Of a stretch of 64,000 nt of DNA, positions 55,046 through 63,603 are shown in pieces. The stretch covers positions 124,001-188,000 of the forward strand of contig NZ_FOMK01000013.1 of NCBI RefSeq assembly GCF_900112615.1, given 5' to 3'. Made by a program: the position numbers and the translations under genes. The notes under the pieces were generated by a model that saw only the letters and a list, made by a program, of their open reading frames with translations, was not told the origin of the DNA and made no database searches. This DNA comes from Chitinophaga sp. CF118. Its GTDB lineage: Bacteria; Bacteroidota; Bacteroidia; Chitinophagales; Chitinophagaceae. The number at the start of each line of letters is the position of its first letter. Positions within the stretch are counted from its first letter, which is position 1.

Positions 55046-55233
55046 AATGGTATTAGATTGGATGTTAAACTTTGTATTATGAGAATTTATTTCAAGCGTT
55101 TTCTAAATGCATTTCAATTATAGAATCTATTACAAATAATATTAAAAGGGACTAACTTTTAAGGTTAATCCCTTTTTGAAATGATGGCTATTTTTGTAAA
55201 ATAGTTATCATTTCATTATTGAATTTATTTGCC

Positions 55234-55488
55234 TTATATACCTGCGATGGTATAAAATTTAAGACAAGTAGTAGTGAATGTAGTGCTATAGTAAGTTGAA
55301 ATTTGATTTGGTTGTGGTACAGTAGTAAGGTCTAAAAAGCCAGTGGTCGAAACGCTGCAAGAAGCACCAGCAACAGGAGCATAATAAAACGTGTGTAGAA
55401 CCCTTGCTGTATTAGCTTTAAGTGCTAAACTACCACCAATTACTGCAAATATACCAATAGCAGCTAACATAATTTTTGCTCTTTTCAT
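55234..55488 (-). CDS. small secreted protein, second of the pair
   Basis: An 84-residue protein counted from 55488 (MKRAKIMLAAIGIFAVIGGS; a longer frame from 55512 adds eight residues). It shares signal region, two Cys and the LTTVPQPNQI..YYS core with its neighbour. Identity is highest in the secreted core. A recent tandem duplication is likely. Confidence 0.65.
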   Translation of the reverse strand: MKRAKIMLAAIGIFAVIGGSLALKANTARVLHTFYYAPVAGASCSVSTTGFLDLTTVPQPNQISTYYSTTFTTTCLKFYTIAGI

Positions 55489-55677
55489 AATAATTGTTGC
55501 TTTTTGAATCAAAAAGCTAAACTTTGGTTTAACAAATTTTGCCTACTCTTTAAAATGGTTTTCGGCTTACCCATGTTATTGACCAGTTTTCCTTGCAATT
55601 ACAACTGACCTATGTTACGTAACATCTTTATTCTTGTTGACCTACTTTGACTTTCATCTTTATTCTCTCTACATATT

Positions 55678-57303
55678 TCAGGTTATGGACGGTATGGTTT
55701 TGGCTTGCTGATGAACAGCCTCCGCCACCTTCTTCTCCTCATGATACTCCTGCTCCGTATTAATCTCCCATATATTCTCCTTCGTCGTAATCCCCGCAGC
55801 AATATTATCCACCGCCACCATCGCGGTCAACATGGAATGATCCGCATTATTGTATTTATGCATCCCATTACGGCCAACTAAAAACAAATTCTTCAACCGA
55901 TCCGTAAACGTCCGTACTTCACCAAACCGCTCATAAGCTCCAAAGTAAGCCGGGTATGTTTTCTCTACTCTTAATACGGTACTATCTAAAACGTTAGCAG
56001 CACTTGCGAGTCCGATCCGCTCTAATTCGCGCACTGCCAGGGCAGAAATCTGCTTATCGGGTAATTGCCAGAAGGCGTCCGTTGTATTGCAGAAGAACTC
56101 CATTCCCACCCAAATGTTCTTAGGATCAGCGACCATATAAGGACTCCAGTTATTGAATATTTGTAGCCGACCTACTTTCACGTTATTATCTTGTATATAG
56201 ATCCAGTTATCTTTCAGTTCCAGTGCTTTCCATTCGTCAGTCTTTTTATCCAGGGAGGACATGCGACTTAGCAAGATCCCTACTGTAATAAAATCTCTGT
56301 ACTGTAAACCTGCAGCTACTTCATGTACATTGGGGGGAATGGGGCCCACCATATTTGCGATCAGTTCTTTCACCGGCATGGTGCTGAAGAAGTAATCACC
56401 TTCTAACGACATAACATCTCCGGAAATGCTATTGACTGCATGTAGAATATTAACCTTGTTAGCGGAGACTTCTATATGTTGAACGTCATAATTCATGTGT
56501 ATGATTCCGCCCATCGCCTGCACCTGCCTGGCGACTTCCTCCCACAACTGCCCCGGGCCGTATTTAGGATATAGGAATTGTTCTATCAGGCTTGTTTCTA
56601 CATCTTTCTGAGCGATATCGGAACTACGTGATTTTGATACTTCCTTGATTGCATGTTCTATGGCTTTCCGGATACTCACTCCCTTGATGCGTTGCGCGCC
56701 CCATTCTGCCGGAATTTCCTTACAGGGTACTCCCCATACCTTTTCGGTATAATCTCTGAAAAACAGCTCGTAAAGCGTTTTTCCGAAACGGTTGATCATA
56801 AAGTCTTCCAGGTTCTTTTCCGGCTTCCTTGGAAATGCCTGGGCATTTATATAAGAAGCAAGGATAGCAGCAGTTCTTCCTACACCTAGCTTTCGCAAGG
56901 TATCTAGAGATAAGGATATGGGGTAGGTAAAGAACTGCCGCAGAAAATAAATCCTTGATAAGCGTTTGCGAATAAGCATTACTTTATCCGGATCGGCTGC
57001 GGTGCCATTTTGTTTATTAACTACTTGTGATTTGTTCTGATATTGTATTGTAAAGCTTTGATCTGCCGATTCAACTAATGGCAGAATGTTTAGCCACCAT
57101 TTCATCACACGGTCTGACTTCGAAAAGAAGCGGTGTCCACCAATATCCATGCGGTTTCCTTTATAGTTTACCGTTTTGGAAATCCCTCCGATGTCACCAC
57201 TCTTTTCAAGAATAATGGGTAGAATATCCGTTCTGGTTAACAGCTCGTAGGCAGCAGTAAGACCCGCCGGCCCGGCGCCGATGATAATTGCTCTTTTCGT
57301 CAT
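55678..57303 (-). CDS. FAD-dependent NAD(P)/amine-oxidase-fold oxidoreductase
   Basis: A 541-residue flavoprotein: GAGPAGLTAAYELL dinucleotide site, EKSGDIGGISKTV, MDIGGHRFFSKSD (typical of UDP-galactopyranose mutase-like/protoporphyrinogen-oxidase relatives), and C-terminal LVGRNGMHKYNNADHSMLTA. Annotations of such genes range from UGM-like to O-antigen-linked desaturases. A substrate cannot be named. It stands alone. Confidence 0.8.
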   Translation of the reverse strand: MTKRAIIIGAGPAGLTAAYELLTRTDILPIILEKSGDIGGISKTVNYKGNRMDIGGHRFFSKSDRVMKWWLNILPLVESADQSFTIQYQNKSQVVNKQNGTAADPDKVMLIRKRLSRIYFLRQFFTYPISLSLDTLRKLGVGRTAAILASYINAQAFPRKPEKNLEDFMINRFGKTLYELFFRDYTEKVWGVPCKEIPAEWGAQRIKGVSIRKAIEHAIKEVSKSRSSDIAQKDVETSLIEQFLYPKYGPGQLWEEVARQVQAMGGIIHMNYDVQHIEVSANKVNILHAVNSISGDVMSLEGDYFFSTMPVKELIANMVGPIPPNVHEVAAGLQYRDFITVGILLSRMSSLDKKTDEWKALELKDNWIYIQDNNVKVGRLQIFNNWSPYMVADPKNIWVGMEFFCNTTDAFWQLPDKQISALAVRELERIGLASAANVLDSTVLRVEKTYPAYFGAYERFGEVRTFTDRLKNLFLVGRNGMHKYNNADHSMLTAMVAVDNIAAGITTKENIWEINTEQEYHEEKKVAEAVHQQAKTIPSIT

Positions 57304-57704
57304 TATGTGAAATTATTGGGTAAAACAAACCTTAAATAAAGCGTGATGAATGTCCCGCCTGGACAGGAAGGACGGTTTGATTTTTATTATATTATTAAGA
57401 AATTACGGGTTATAATATGTTTAATCATGGTGGTAATTTTTAACAGTTCACTTTTATAGTATGGTTAAACAGTCCCTTTAGTTTGCTAATGCTTATGTTT
57501 TAATTGCTGATGTAAATATCGTCTGTGGAATTTCTAATTCATAGGAGAATAAGGTTTGTTTTCATTTTAATCTGAGGTTCTTTCGTCCTGCCCACGGCTG
57601 TAGTGTCGCGTTTTGGGGGAGTTACCTATGCCCAGCGGTAATTCTGGCATGAGATCTTGGTGCAGTTTTGCAGATACCTGGTATTCTTAAAATAGCATTT
57701 CCCG
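57304..57704. other. gap between FAD enzyme and lipoprotein genes
   Basis: No gene. The 57590-57690 stretch is GC-richer than its surroundings and includes TTTTGGGGGAGTTACC, similar to a stretch at 11797. Meaning unknown. Confidence 0.35.
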
Positions 57705-58157
57705 TTACTGATACTTAATCTTATATTTTTCATCTCCCATTACATCATTCACTATCTTGAAGAGTCCCGCGATATTCTCCTGATGAATATTAGAGATTTC
57801 AATCTTCTTCTTTTTATTCTCAAGTTTTAAAATTACTATTTCCTGATTGCCATCATCAACGGAGGGGTTAATGTATTGTTCTTTTAACGTATCGATATTA
57901 AAGGAGGTTAAGTAATTACAAAAGCGGTTTCTTTCGGTTTGTGTAAGTGCTTTTGCGTGGACTTTATTACTGGTACCTTTAACTACATCAATAAAACTAA
58001 CAATCAGACTGTCATTGTTTACCTGATAGGAAATGCTGTAGGCCATGGAAGCGTTTAAATTCCAGATATCAATGGAGTAGGGGATGTTACAATCTTCTAT
58101 AGGCTTTGAGTTACAAGCATATAAGAAGCACATTACAACTACGGCTATATTTTTCAT
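57705..58157 (-). CDS. small lipoprotein of unknown function
   Basis: A 150-residue protein with a lipobox at FLYACNSK (Cys about 15). Mature part mixed alpha-beta: YSISYQVNNDSLIVSFIDV, then KALTQTERNRFCNYL and VILKLENKKKKIEISN. No family recognised. The gene is read away from the LytTR gene. Confidence 0.7.
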   Translation of the reverse strand: MKNIAVVVMCFLYACNSKPIEDCNIPYSIDIWNLNASMAYSISYQVNNDSLIVSFIDVVKGTSNKVHAKALTQTERNRFCNYLTSFNIDTLKEQYINPSVDDGNQEIVILKLENKKKKIEISNIHQENIAGLFKIVNDVMGDEKYKIKYQ

Positions 58158-58476
58158 TCTCTAAGATATATTTTTCTCTTAAAAAAGGGTAATAATTAAC
58201 AAAATTTTCGGAATTGAGATCCCCTTAAAAATCTTAAATTGTATTGAACCTATCAAGTTATGAATGAACTAATAATCCATTGTGGACGGGCTGGGAGGAT
58301 CCCCACTAAGCAGCTTTAGAACTCACTTACCAGGTACTGTAGAAAAAAGTGTTTTCCCGGCAGCAATCTTATTGTCAAAGACGAAATTAACCAGAATAGA
58401 GATCACACATACCTACCTTTATTCTCAGCCCATCAGGTATTTTCGGAAACCATTATTTACTAAACCCATTTCTCCA

Positions 58477-58797
58477 ATGTACCCAGAGTTCTTCATTTTC
58501 ATTAGACACAACTTCGCAATAAAGATCAACAGTAAGGACATTTCTTTCATAGAGTCCCATGGTCATTACTCCAAAATGGCTATTGTTAATACCAGTTATA
58601 TCATAAATACCGGTTTAGCGCAATTAGAAGCTGATTTACCGGCAGATCTTTTCTGCCGGGTACATCGGGCCTACATCGTGCAGATCCCCCATATTATCCA
58701 CATAGATAATAATCTGATCCACCTGGATAATGGAGATATCCCATTCGGAAAACAGTACAGGGAAAAATTGTTTAACCGCCTGAAAATATATAGGTGA
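58477..58797 (+). CDS. LytTR-domain DNA-binding protein
   Basis: From the ATG at 58477 the protein is 106 residues and consists only of a LytTR domain: FIRHNFAIKINSKDISFIES, HGHYSKMAIV, LPADLFCRVHRAYIVQIPHI, DIPFGKQYREKLF. A GTG-started frame from 58282 would add 65 unrelated residues. No receiver domain is present. It could bind a direct repeat near its own or neighbouring promoters. Confidence 0.75.
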   Translation: MYPEFFIFIRHNFAIKINSKDISFIESHGHYSKMAIVNTSYIINTGLAQLEADLPADLFCRVHRAYIVQIPHIIHIDNNLIHLDNGDIPFGKQYREKLFNRLKIYR

Positions 58798-59253
58798 AAA
58801 AACGTTCGTGCTGTTTTTTAGGGTGTTCGTGCAGATTTTCCCTGATGCTCATGTAGTTTTCCAAAATGTGAATTGAATTAGTAACTAATATTGTAACAAC
58901 GATGAGAGTCAATGTGGGACAGGATTTCATTCATTCATTTTAAAACCCGGTATTATGAAAAAGACCCAGAATAATAAATTCATACAAAGCCTTTCAGAAA
59001 TTATAGGGAAGACAAATGTCCATCTTGAAGGAAAGTTGATAGCAAGTTAATAGTGAGTTCGTAGTTGTAACACACCTGCAACACACCTGGAACACTCCTT
59101 GAACGCCCTTTGAACACGAACAGCTGTTCAACCAGTGCTCAAGCTGGGGGCAACCCGTGATCCAATCCCAATCGTGCAGCCTTGGTAGGGCTGAACTGGC
59201 ACCCTGATGCCAGGCAGAATTACCTATTTCAATAATTAAAAAAAACAAACATT
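58798..59253. other. intergenic region ahead of the DUF6266 genes
   Basis: No confident gene. A short coding-like start at 58954 (MKKTQNNKFIQSLSEIIGKT) runs into the periodic element below and stops soon after. The stretch 59032-59141 has an 11-bp rhythm. Confidence 0.4.
59032..59141. repeat. 11-bp-periodic element, ten imperfect units
   Basis: Starting at 59032 the DNA divides into 11-bp units: AAAGTTGATAG, CAAGTTAATAG, TGAGTTCGTAG, TTGTAACACAC, CTGCAACACAC, CTGGAACACTC, CTTGAACGCCC, TTTGAACACGA and two weaker ones. Units 1-3 share AGTT..TAG. Units 4-8 share T..AAC.C. One unit is about one helical turn. It lies 110-220 bp ahead of the DUF6266 genes. Confidence 0.7.
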
Positions 59254-59895
59254 ATGGGTACGCAATTAAAAGGACCATTAGGTCCGTTCATCGGCAAAGT
59301 TGGTAGTATTATTGGCTCAATTGTTAAGGGCCGGAACATCATTACCAGTTTGCACACAAAAAGCAACAGACCTGCCACGGAAGCGCAATTAAACCAGCGC
59401 GTCAAATTTGGTATGGTTACCGGATTTCTCGGCTACTTCGGTGATTTGATAGAGATCGGTTTTCAAACACATAAAATACCAGGATCTGCTATGAATGCTG
59501 CTGTAGCTTACAATTTGAAATATGCAGTAACAGGAGTATCGCCCAACTTTAGTATTAATTACCCCGAGTTGTCTTTTAGCCGCGGTAAATTAATTGGTCC
59601 CAAAAACAGTGCAATCCAGGCACTTGCAGGCGCCAATATTAAATTTACCTGGTTGGCGAATCCTGCCGCGCTTAAATTAACCAACCCGACTGACCAGTTG
59701 CAGATTTTAGTATACAATCCTGCTAAAAATGAATTTGCAACAGAGGTCAGCGCTGCATTGCGTAGTGATCTGACTTATACACTGCAATTGCCGCATGATT
59801 TTTCGGGAGATAAAGTGCATTGCTATATGGCCTTTGCAGATATTGAAGGCCGTGTAAGTGATAGCTTATACGCTGGCAGCATTACGCTGTTGTAA
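59254..59895 (+). CDS. DUF6266-family protein
   Basis: A 213-residue protein. N-terminal signature LGPFIGKVGSIIGSIVKGRN with RPATEAQLNQRVKFGMVTGF, typical of DUF6266. C-terminal part beta-rich (VHCYMAFADIEGRVSDSLYA). No signal peptide. The family is common in Bacteroidota in several copies per genome, and its role is unknown. A paralogue follows after 127 bp. Confidence 0.8.
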   Translation: MGTQLKGPLGPFIGKVGSIIGSIVKGRNIITSLHTKSNRPATEAQLNQRVKFGMVTGFLGYFGDLIEIGFQTHKIPGSAMNAAVAYNLKYAVTGVSPNFSINYPELSFSRGKLIGPKNSAIQALAGANIKFTWLANPAALKLTNPTDQLQILVYNPAKNEFATEVSAALRSDLTYTLQLPHDFSGDKVHCYMAFADIEGRVSDSLYAGSITLL

Positions 59896-59906
59896 GTCAG
59901 TATATG

Positions 59907-59942
59907 CCCGTTATGTATTAATCAGGGTTGGTACATAACGGG
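59907..59942 (+). terminator. terminator after the first DUF6266 gene
   Basis: An 11-bp stem (59907-59917 with 59932-59942) followed by TATTATTT. Confidence 0.75.
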
Positions 59943-60022
59943 TATTATTTAGTAATTCGTTATTCCTGCGGATACCGGGTTCCCGTTAGAGCAGGGTTTT
60001 ATTAAACATTAAATACATCACA

Positions 60023-60670
60023 ATGGCACGTATAAAAAATGGCCTCCTTGGAGATATTACAGGGACAATCGGTAATATTGAAGGGTATATGCTTAATGGA
60101 CGGTTAATTCTTCGCACGCGTCGTGCAAAAAGCAGCAAACCACCTACTCAAAAACAGTTGGCCTGCAGAATGAGAATGAGAGTCGTGAAAAGGTTTTTAG
60201 GAGCATTTATAGAATTTGTAAGAATAGGATTTACTTACTCTGCCAAAAATAAAATATATAATCCGCATGAAGCAGCAGTAGGTTGGCAGCTTAAAAATGC
60301 CATTACCGGGGAATATCCTGATATTACAATAGATTATTCAAAGGTAAGGGTTACTGAAGGACCAATGGATACTCAGGGTATCAATGCTGTGGCAAGGATG
60401 GAGGATAAAAAACTGATTTTTACCTGGACGCCGGATTTCAGTTATGTACACAGCACTGACTGCGTTATGTTGCTGGCATATGCACCCGGGTTAAATGAAG
60501 CGGTTTATAAACTATGTGGTGCAAAAAGAAGCACAGGTACAGATGAGTTGATTTTGGCAGGTGATAATTGGGGTGAGGGGATAGCCGTTGAAACATACCT
60601 TTCATTTATTAAAGAACATGGAACTATATGTACCAATAGTATTTATACCGGCAGTTTCCGTCTGGAGTAG
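60023..60670 (+). CDS. DUF6266-family protein, paralogue
   Basis: A 215-residue protein, MARIKNGLLGDITGTIGNIE start and KPPTQKQLACRMRMRVVKRF. Related to the preceding gene but diverged. Each copy has its own terminator, so they are transcribed as separate units or partly uncoupled. Function unknown. Confidence 0.8.
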   Translation: MARIKNGLLGDITGTIGNIEGYMLNGRLILRTRRAKSSKPPTQKQLACRMRMRVVKRFLGAFIEFVRIGFTYSAKNKIYNPHEAAVGWQLKNAITGEYPDITIDYSKVRVTEGPMDTQGINAVARMEDKKLIFTWTPDFSYVHSTDCVMLLAYAPGLNEAVYKLCGAKRSTGTDELILAGDNWGEGIAVETYLSFIKEHGTICTNSIYTGSFRLE

Positions 60671-60696
60671 CAATTTTTCACTAAATAAAAATCAGT

Positions 60697-60735
60697 ACAT
60701 CGGCGGTAATCATATTACTTCATTACCGCCGATGT
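60697..60735 (+). terminator. terminator after the second DUF6266 gene
   Basis: A perfect 14-bp stem (60697-60710 with 60722-60735), followed by TTGATTTTTTGG. Confidence 0.85.
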
Positions 60736-60898
60736 TTGATTTTTTGGTTTAAATGCTATTAAAACAGAAACTGGTTGTTGTTAACAAACGTATATCCATT
60801 ACCCCATAAGAGTTTAGATGATATTTCAGTAAATAATGGAGAGTATGAATATTGAGAAGAGGTAATAGGGTAGCTGGTTAACAAACTACAAGTGTTTA

Positions 60899-61108
60899 TT
60901 AGTTTTTTATGTTATCATCCTCTTTATCATTTTTAACATTACGAACTACCAATGTGTTCTTATAAACTGCTACCCTTGCGGAATCATCAGGTTTGAAACC
61001 AGCTTCAGACAGCCAATTACCGGAAAGTAATAGTTTAGGTATTTCACGATCCAGAAATACTTTTTGCTTCATTTTTTTTACCGGGAGCATTATTGTTTGT
61101 TGTATCAT
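60899..61108 (-). CDS. SymE-like protein, downstream copy
   Basis: A 69-residue SymE/AbrB-like domain: REIPKLLLSGNWLSEAGFKP and RVAVYKNTLVV. Starts at 61108, 61090 or 61072 are possible. The first overlaps the upstream SymE-like gene by 65 bp. E. coli SymE is an SOS-induced toxin controlled by an antisense RNA. No antisense gene could be identified here. Confidence 0.75.
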   Translation of the reverse strand: MIQQTIMLPVKKMKQKVFLDREIPKLLLSGNWLSEAGFKPDDSARVAVYKNTLVVRNVKNDKEDDNIKN

Positions 61109-61319
61109 TTTGATTTGTATTTATCGTTGATTTAATCTTCGTTATTACCAGCTTGTTTTTGGATACTTTGATTTGACAGGTTTCATCGATTTTGAAGCCT
61201 GCATCTTCAATCCATTTTCCTGATAATCTTAACCATGGGACTGAACTACTGAACCCCCATTTTCCGTTATATACTATGCTTTGAAATTTAGCGGTTCTGA
61301 TTTTCTTAATTGTTTTCAT
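61044..61319 (-). CDS. SymE-like protein, upstream copy
   Basis: A 91-residue protein counted from 61319 (MKTIKKIRTAKFQSIVYNGK). SymE core VPWLRLSGKWIEDAGFKIDE and IKVSKNKLVITKI, followed by an Asn/Lys-rich tail. It overlaps the second copy, so they are translated from one mRNA. Divergent from an XRE regulator. Confidence 0.8.
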   Translation of the reverse strand: MKTIKKIRTAKFQSIVYNGKWGFSSSVPWLRLSGKWIEDAGFKIDETCQIKVSKNKLVITKIKSTINTNQNDTTNNNAPGKKNEAKSISGS

Positions 61320-61492
61320 GTGGTTTATTTGTAACAAATTTACTAAATAAAGTTATGAATAAGTAACTTTAAAAGAGATTAATCCTCTATTTTATGTCAT
61401 TTATATGTCATTTTGTGAAACATAATCAATACTACTTGTTCGCTGGTTTCAATCATTGATCTATTTTACATTTAATTACTAAATCAATTAAG

Positions 61493-61843
61493 ATGACGTT
61501 TGGCGAAAAAGTTTCAATGGCAAGAAAGAACAAGAATTGGACTCAAACCGAATTGGCCGATGTAGTAGGTACATCCCGTGATCTGATTGGGAGATATGAG
61601 CGAGATGATATAAAACCATCGATAGAAGTAGCTGCAAGGATTGCAGATGCACTGGAAAATTCTCTGGATTATTTGGTGCGGGATAAAGTTCCCACAGTTG
61701 AAATTGATAATAAATATATGCCGGAACAATTCGTTCCGTTGTTAACCAAACTTAATAAATTATCTCAGGGGGATGTAGCCCATGTTCTGGCTGTTGTAGA
61801 TGCATTTATCGCCAAAACGAAATTGCAATCAATCACGGAATAA
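61493..61843 (+). CDS. XRE-family regulator
   Basis: A 116-residue protein with a classical HTH at the N-terminus (EKVSMARKNKNWTQTELADV, then TSRDLIGRYERDDIKPSIEV) and a C-terminal helical dimerisation part. Divergent from the SymE-like pair, 173 bp away, so it may regulate it. Confidence 0.85.
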   Translation: MTFGEKVSMARKNKNWTQTELADVVGTSRDLIGRYERDDIKPSIEVAARIADALENSLDYLVRDKVPTVEIDNKYMPEQFVPLLTKLNKLSQGDVAHVLAVVDAFIAKTKLQSITE

Positions 61844-61890
61844 ATGAGTGCTGGGGGCTACAAATTAAATCGACTGAAGTTTTTTAGAAA

Positions 61891-61919
61891 AAAAGGAACC
61901 TCAGATTGAAGTTCCTTTT
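61891..61919 (+). terminator. terminator after the XRE gene
   Basis: A 9-bp stem (61891-61899 with 61911-61919) with flanking A and T, 47 bp past the stop. Confidence 0.6.
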
Positions 61920-62496
61920 ACTATCTAAGGAAGTAGCGAAGAATTGCGGAATTGCCTCCAGATCCAAATCCACCTATCTTCCTTTTTTATCTTAATAAGC
62001 TTGTTTTCAATGTTCTTATGTAAAGATAGAGCTATTTTCACTTAATGAATCTGGTGAAATTCACTATCAGAATGATAAGGAAAAATTTATTGTGATATAA
62101 TAAAGAATTCAGTTACCCTAATTCTGTTACAAGAAACTCAATAATCTACCCTAATTCTGTTACAAGAAACTGAATAATCTACCCTAATTCTGTGACAAGA
62201 AACTGAATAATCTACCCTAATTCTGTGACAAGAAACTGAATAATCTACCCTAATTCTGTGACATATTTAATAAATAAATACTTTCAGAGAGACACAAGAT
62301 AGCAGGTTTTCAATAACAAAACCTTCTCAACTGGCAACTGCAATCGAACGTCCTAAAACACCATCCCTGTCTTATACGATTTAATAAATCATATGTTAAA
62401 CATACCGAACATAAACCGTGGGTGATTTAACAAGACGTTTTCCAATGTTAGAAAACTGCATACAATACTTTTCTTAAGTATCTATTCTGCATTTAT
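61920..62496. other. gene-free stretch around the 33-bp repeats
   Basis: No complete gene. Minus strand 61925-61980 reads GGFGSGGNSAILRYFLR before a stop but has no start. The rest is AT-rich, with the tandem repeat listed separately. Confidence 0.4.
62115..62264. repeat. 33-bp tandem repeat, 4.5 copies
   Basis: Units begin at 62115, 62148, 62181, 62214 and 62247 (last one cut after about 18 bp), each starting ACCCTAATTCTGTKACAAGA. Copies differ by single changes (C/G at CTCAAT/CTGAAT; T/G in GTTAC/GTGAC). There are no spacers, so this is not a CRISPR array. All frames contain stops. Confidence 0.85.
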
Positions 62497-63180
62497 TTAA
62501 TTAAGAATAGAGGTTAGTTCCGATGGTTGTTTTTGTTTATTTAACCATTCTATAAAATCAGTTTCTTCTCTTGGCATAAAGAAACCTTTAATGCAATTGG
62601 GATTGCGAACGCAAATCTGAATATGGCTTTTTTCAAATAGTCCAGCGCCTTTAAAGGCAGGGCCACCTTCTGTAAAAACACCCCGGGTTGAATCGAATAT
62701 TTTATATTGAGTGAATCCTTTAGTTTTTAAATCTTCTTCAGCCCTGGAAAGTATTCTCGAATGCATAAATTCAATGGCAGCACAATCCAGATTTCTTAGT
62801 AGGTGATCCTTATGAGGATCGTGGGGGAGATTTTTATTTTCCGGAAGTACTTTTCCTCGTTGTTTATACCATCCTTGCATTACTGCAAAATATTTTGCTA
62901 ATAATGTAATATGCCGTTTATCTAAAAAGTCGCAACAATATCCCAAATGAAGAACAGCTCCAATAACGGCAGGGTGTTTTATGCTGCCTCTGTCCTTTTT
63001 TTCATTGGCCCACTGAACTGCCCTGTCATAATTGTTTTCCCAGAAGTATAAGCCATGACCTAGCCAGTCAAATGGCTGTTGACTAATTTTATAATCATTG
63101 GGATGCTGTAAAAGAATGTCTCTAACCTCAGCTTCACAACCGTGAAAGCCAATGATCAAATTGGGCTTAACATCATACAT
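62497..63180 (-). CDS. ADP-ribosyltransferase-like protein (probable toxin)
   Basis: A 227-residue protein. The opening GFHGCEAEVRDILL and DWLGHGLYFWENNYDRAVQW match an ART/PARP-type fold by pattern: His13 in the first strand and Tyr45 in GLYFWE, the H and Y of the H-Y-E triad. Later acidic residues could complete it. Family name uncertain. No signal peptide. A 55-residue gene precedes it by 11 bp. Such layouts are typical of toxin-antitoxin pairs, and the role as toxin is inferred. Confidence 0.65.
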   Translation of the reverse strand: MYDVKPNLIIGFHGCEAEVRDILLQHPNDYKISQQPFDWLGHGLYFWENNYDRAVQWANEKKDRGSIKHPAVIGAVLHLGYCCDFLDKRHITLLAKYFAVMQGWYKQRGKVLPENKNLPHDPHKDHLLRNLDCAAIEFMHSRILSRAEEDLKTKGFTQYKIFDSTRGVFTEGGPAFKGAGLFEKSHIQICVRNPNCIKGFFMPREETDFIEWLNKQKQPSELTSILN

Positions 63181-63191
63181 ACTAAAGAAAT

Positions 63192-63359
63192 CTAAGAGAT
63201 GGGATTTGTAGCGAGAAGTTCATAATTCTTGGTTAGGTTTCCTGATTCATCAAGAATACCAGCGTCGATAAACGACTGAAGTGCTTCTTCGTCAGAAACT
63301 TTTTGCTGAAGGAGCTCATCAGCCAGTTCCATTAGATTATTAAAATCTTTATCGCTCAT
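63192..63359 (-). CDS. 55-residue protein, likely partner of the ART-like gene
   Basis: ATG at 63359, stop at 63192. Sequence opens MSDKDFNNLMELADELLQQK and continues SDEEALQSFIDAGILDESGN. Acidic, helical, no Cys. It lies 11 bp upstream of the ART-like gene in the same direction. The length and acidic character fit an antitoxin, but no family is recognised. Confidence 0.7.
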   Translation of the reverse strand: MSDKDFNNLMELADELLQQKVSDEEALQSFIDAGILDESGNLTKNYELLATNPIS

Positions 63360-63552
63360 ATATTTAAACTTACAAAACTAAGTTACGAAGTTTTTATTAT
63401 CCTTCAAATATATTTCCCCATAATTGGTTGAATTTTAATTACTTGAATTGTCATATTTATAACTAACAAAAAGAATTGACATTCGTTTATTCATATTGAT
63501 TATTGCTATGCCTTTACCTCCCAATACCAGATAATGTAAAGCCTCAAAGAAA

Positions 63553-63581
63553 AGCCTTGTAAATTTTTGATTTACAAGGCT
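63553..63581 (-). terminator. terminator after the partial SDR
   Basis: A perfect 12-bp stem (63553-63564 with 63570-63581), 5-nt loop, 22 bp past the SDR stop. Confidence 0.85.
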
Positions 63582-63603
63582 AATAAAGAGAGAGAAATAA
63601 TCC

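Noticed and set aside
58994..59248. 84-codon minus-strand frame over the 11-bp element
   Set aside because: Composition is Cys/Trp-heavy and follows the DNA periodicity, and the frame has no recognised family. Better explained by the repeat.
61925..61980. Small Gly-rich bacteriocin-like peptide gene
   Set aside because: The frame has an upstream stop and no plausible start codon.
62115..62264. CRISPR array
   Set aside because: Units are contiguous 33-bp copies with no unique spacers and no cas genes nearby.
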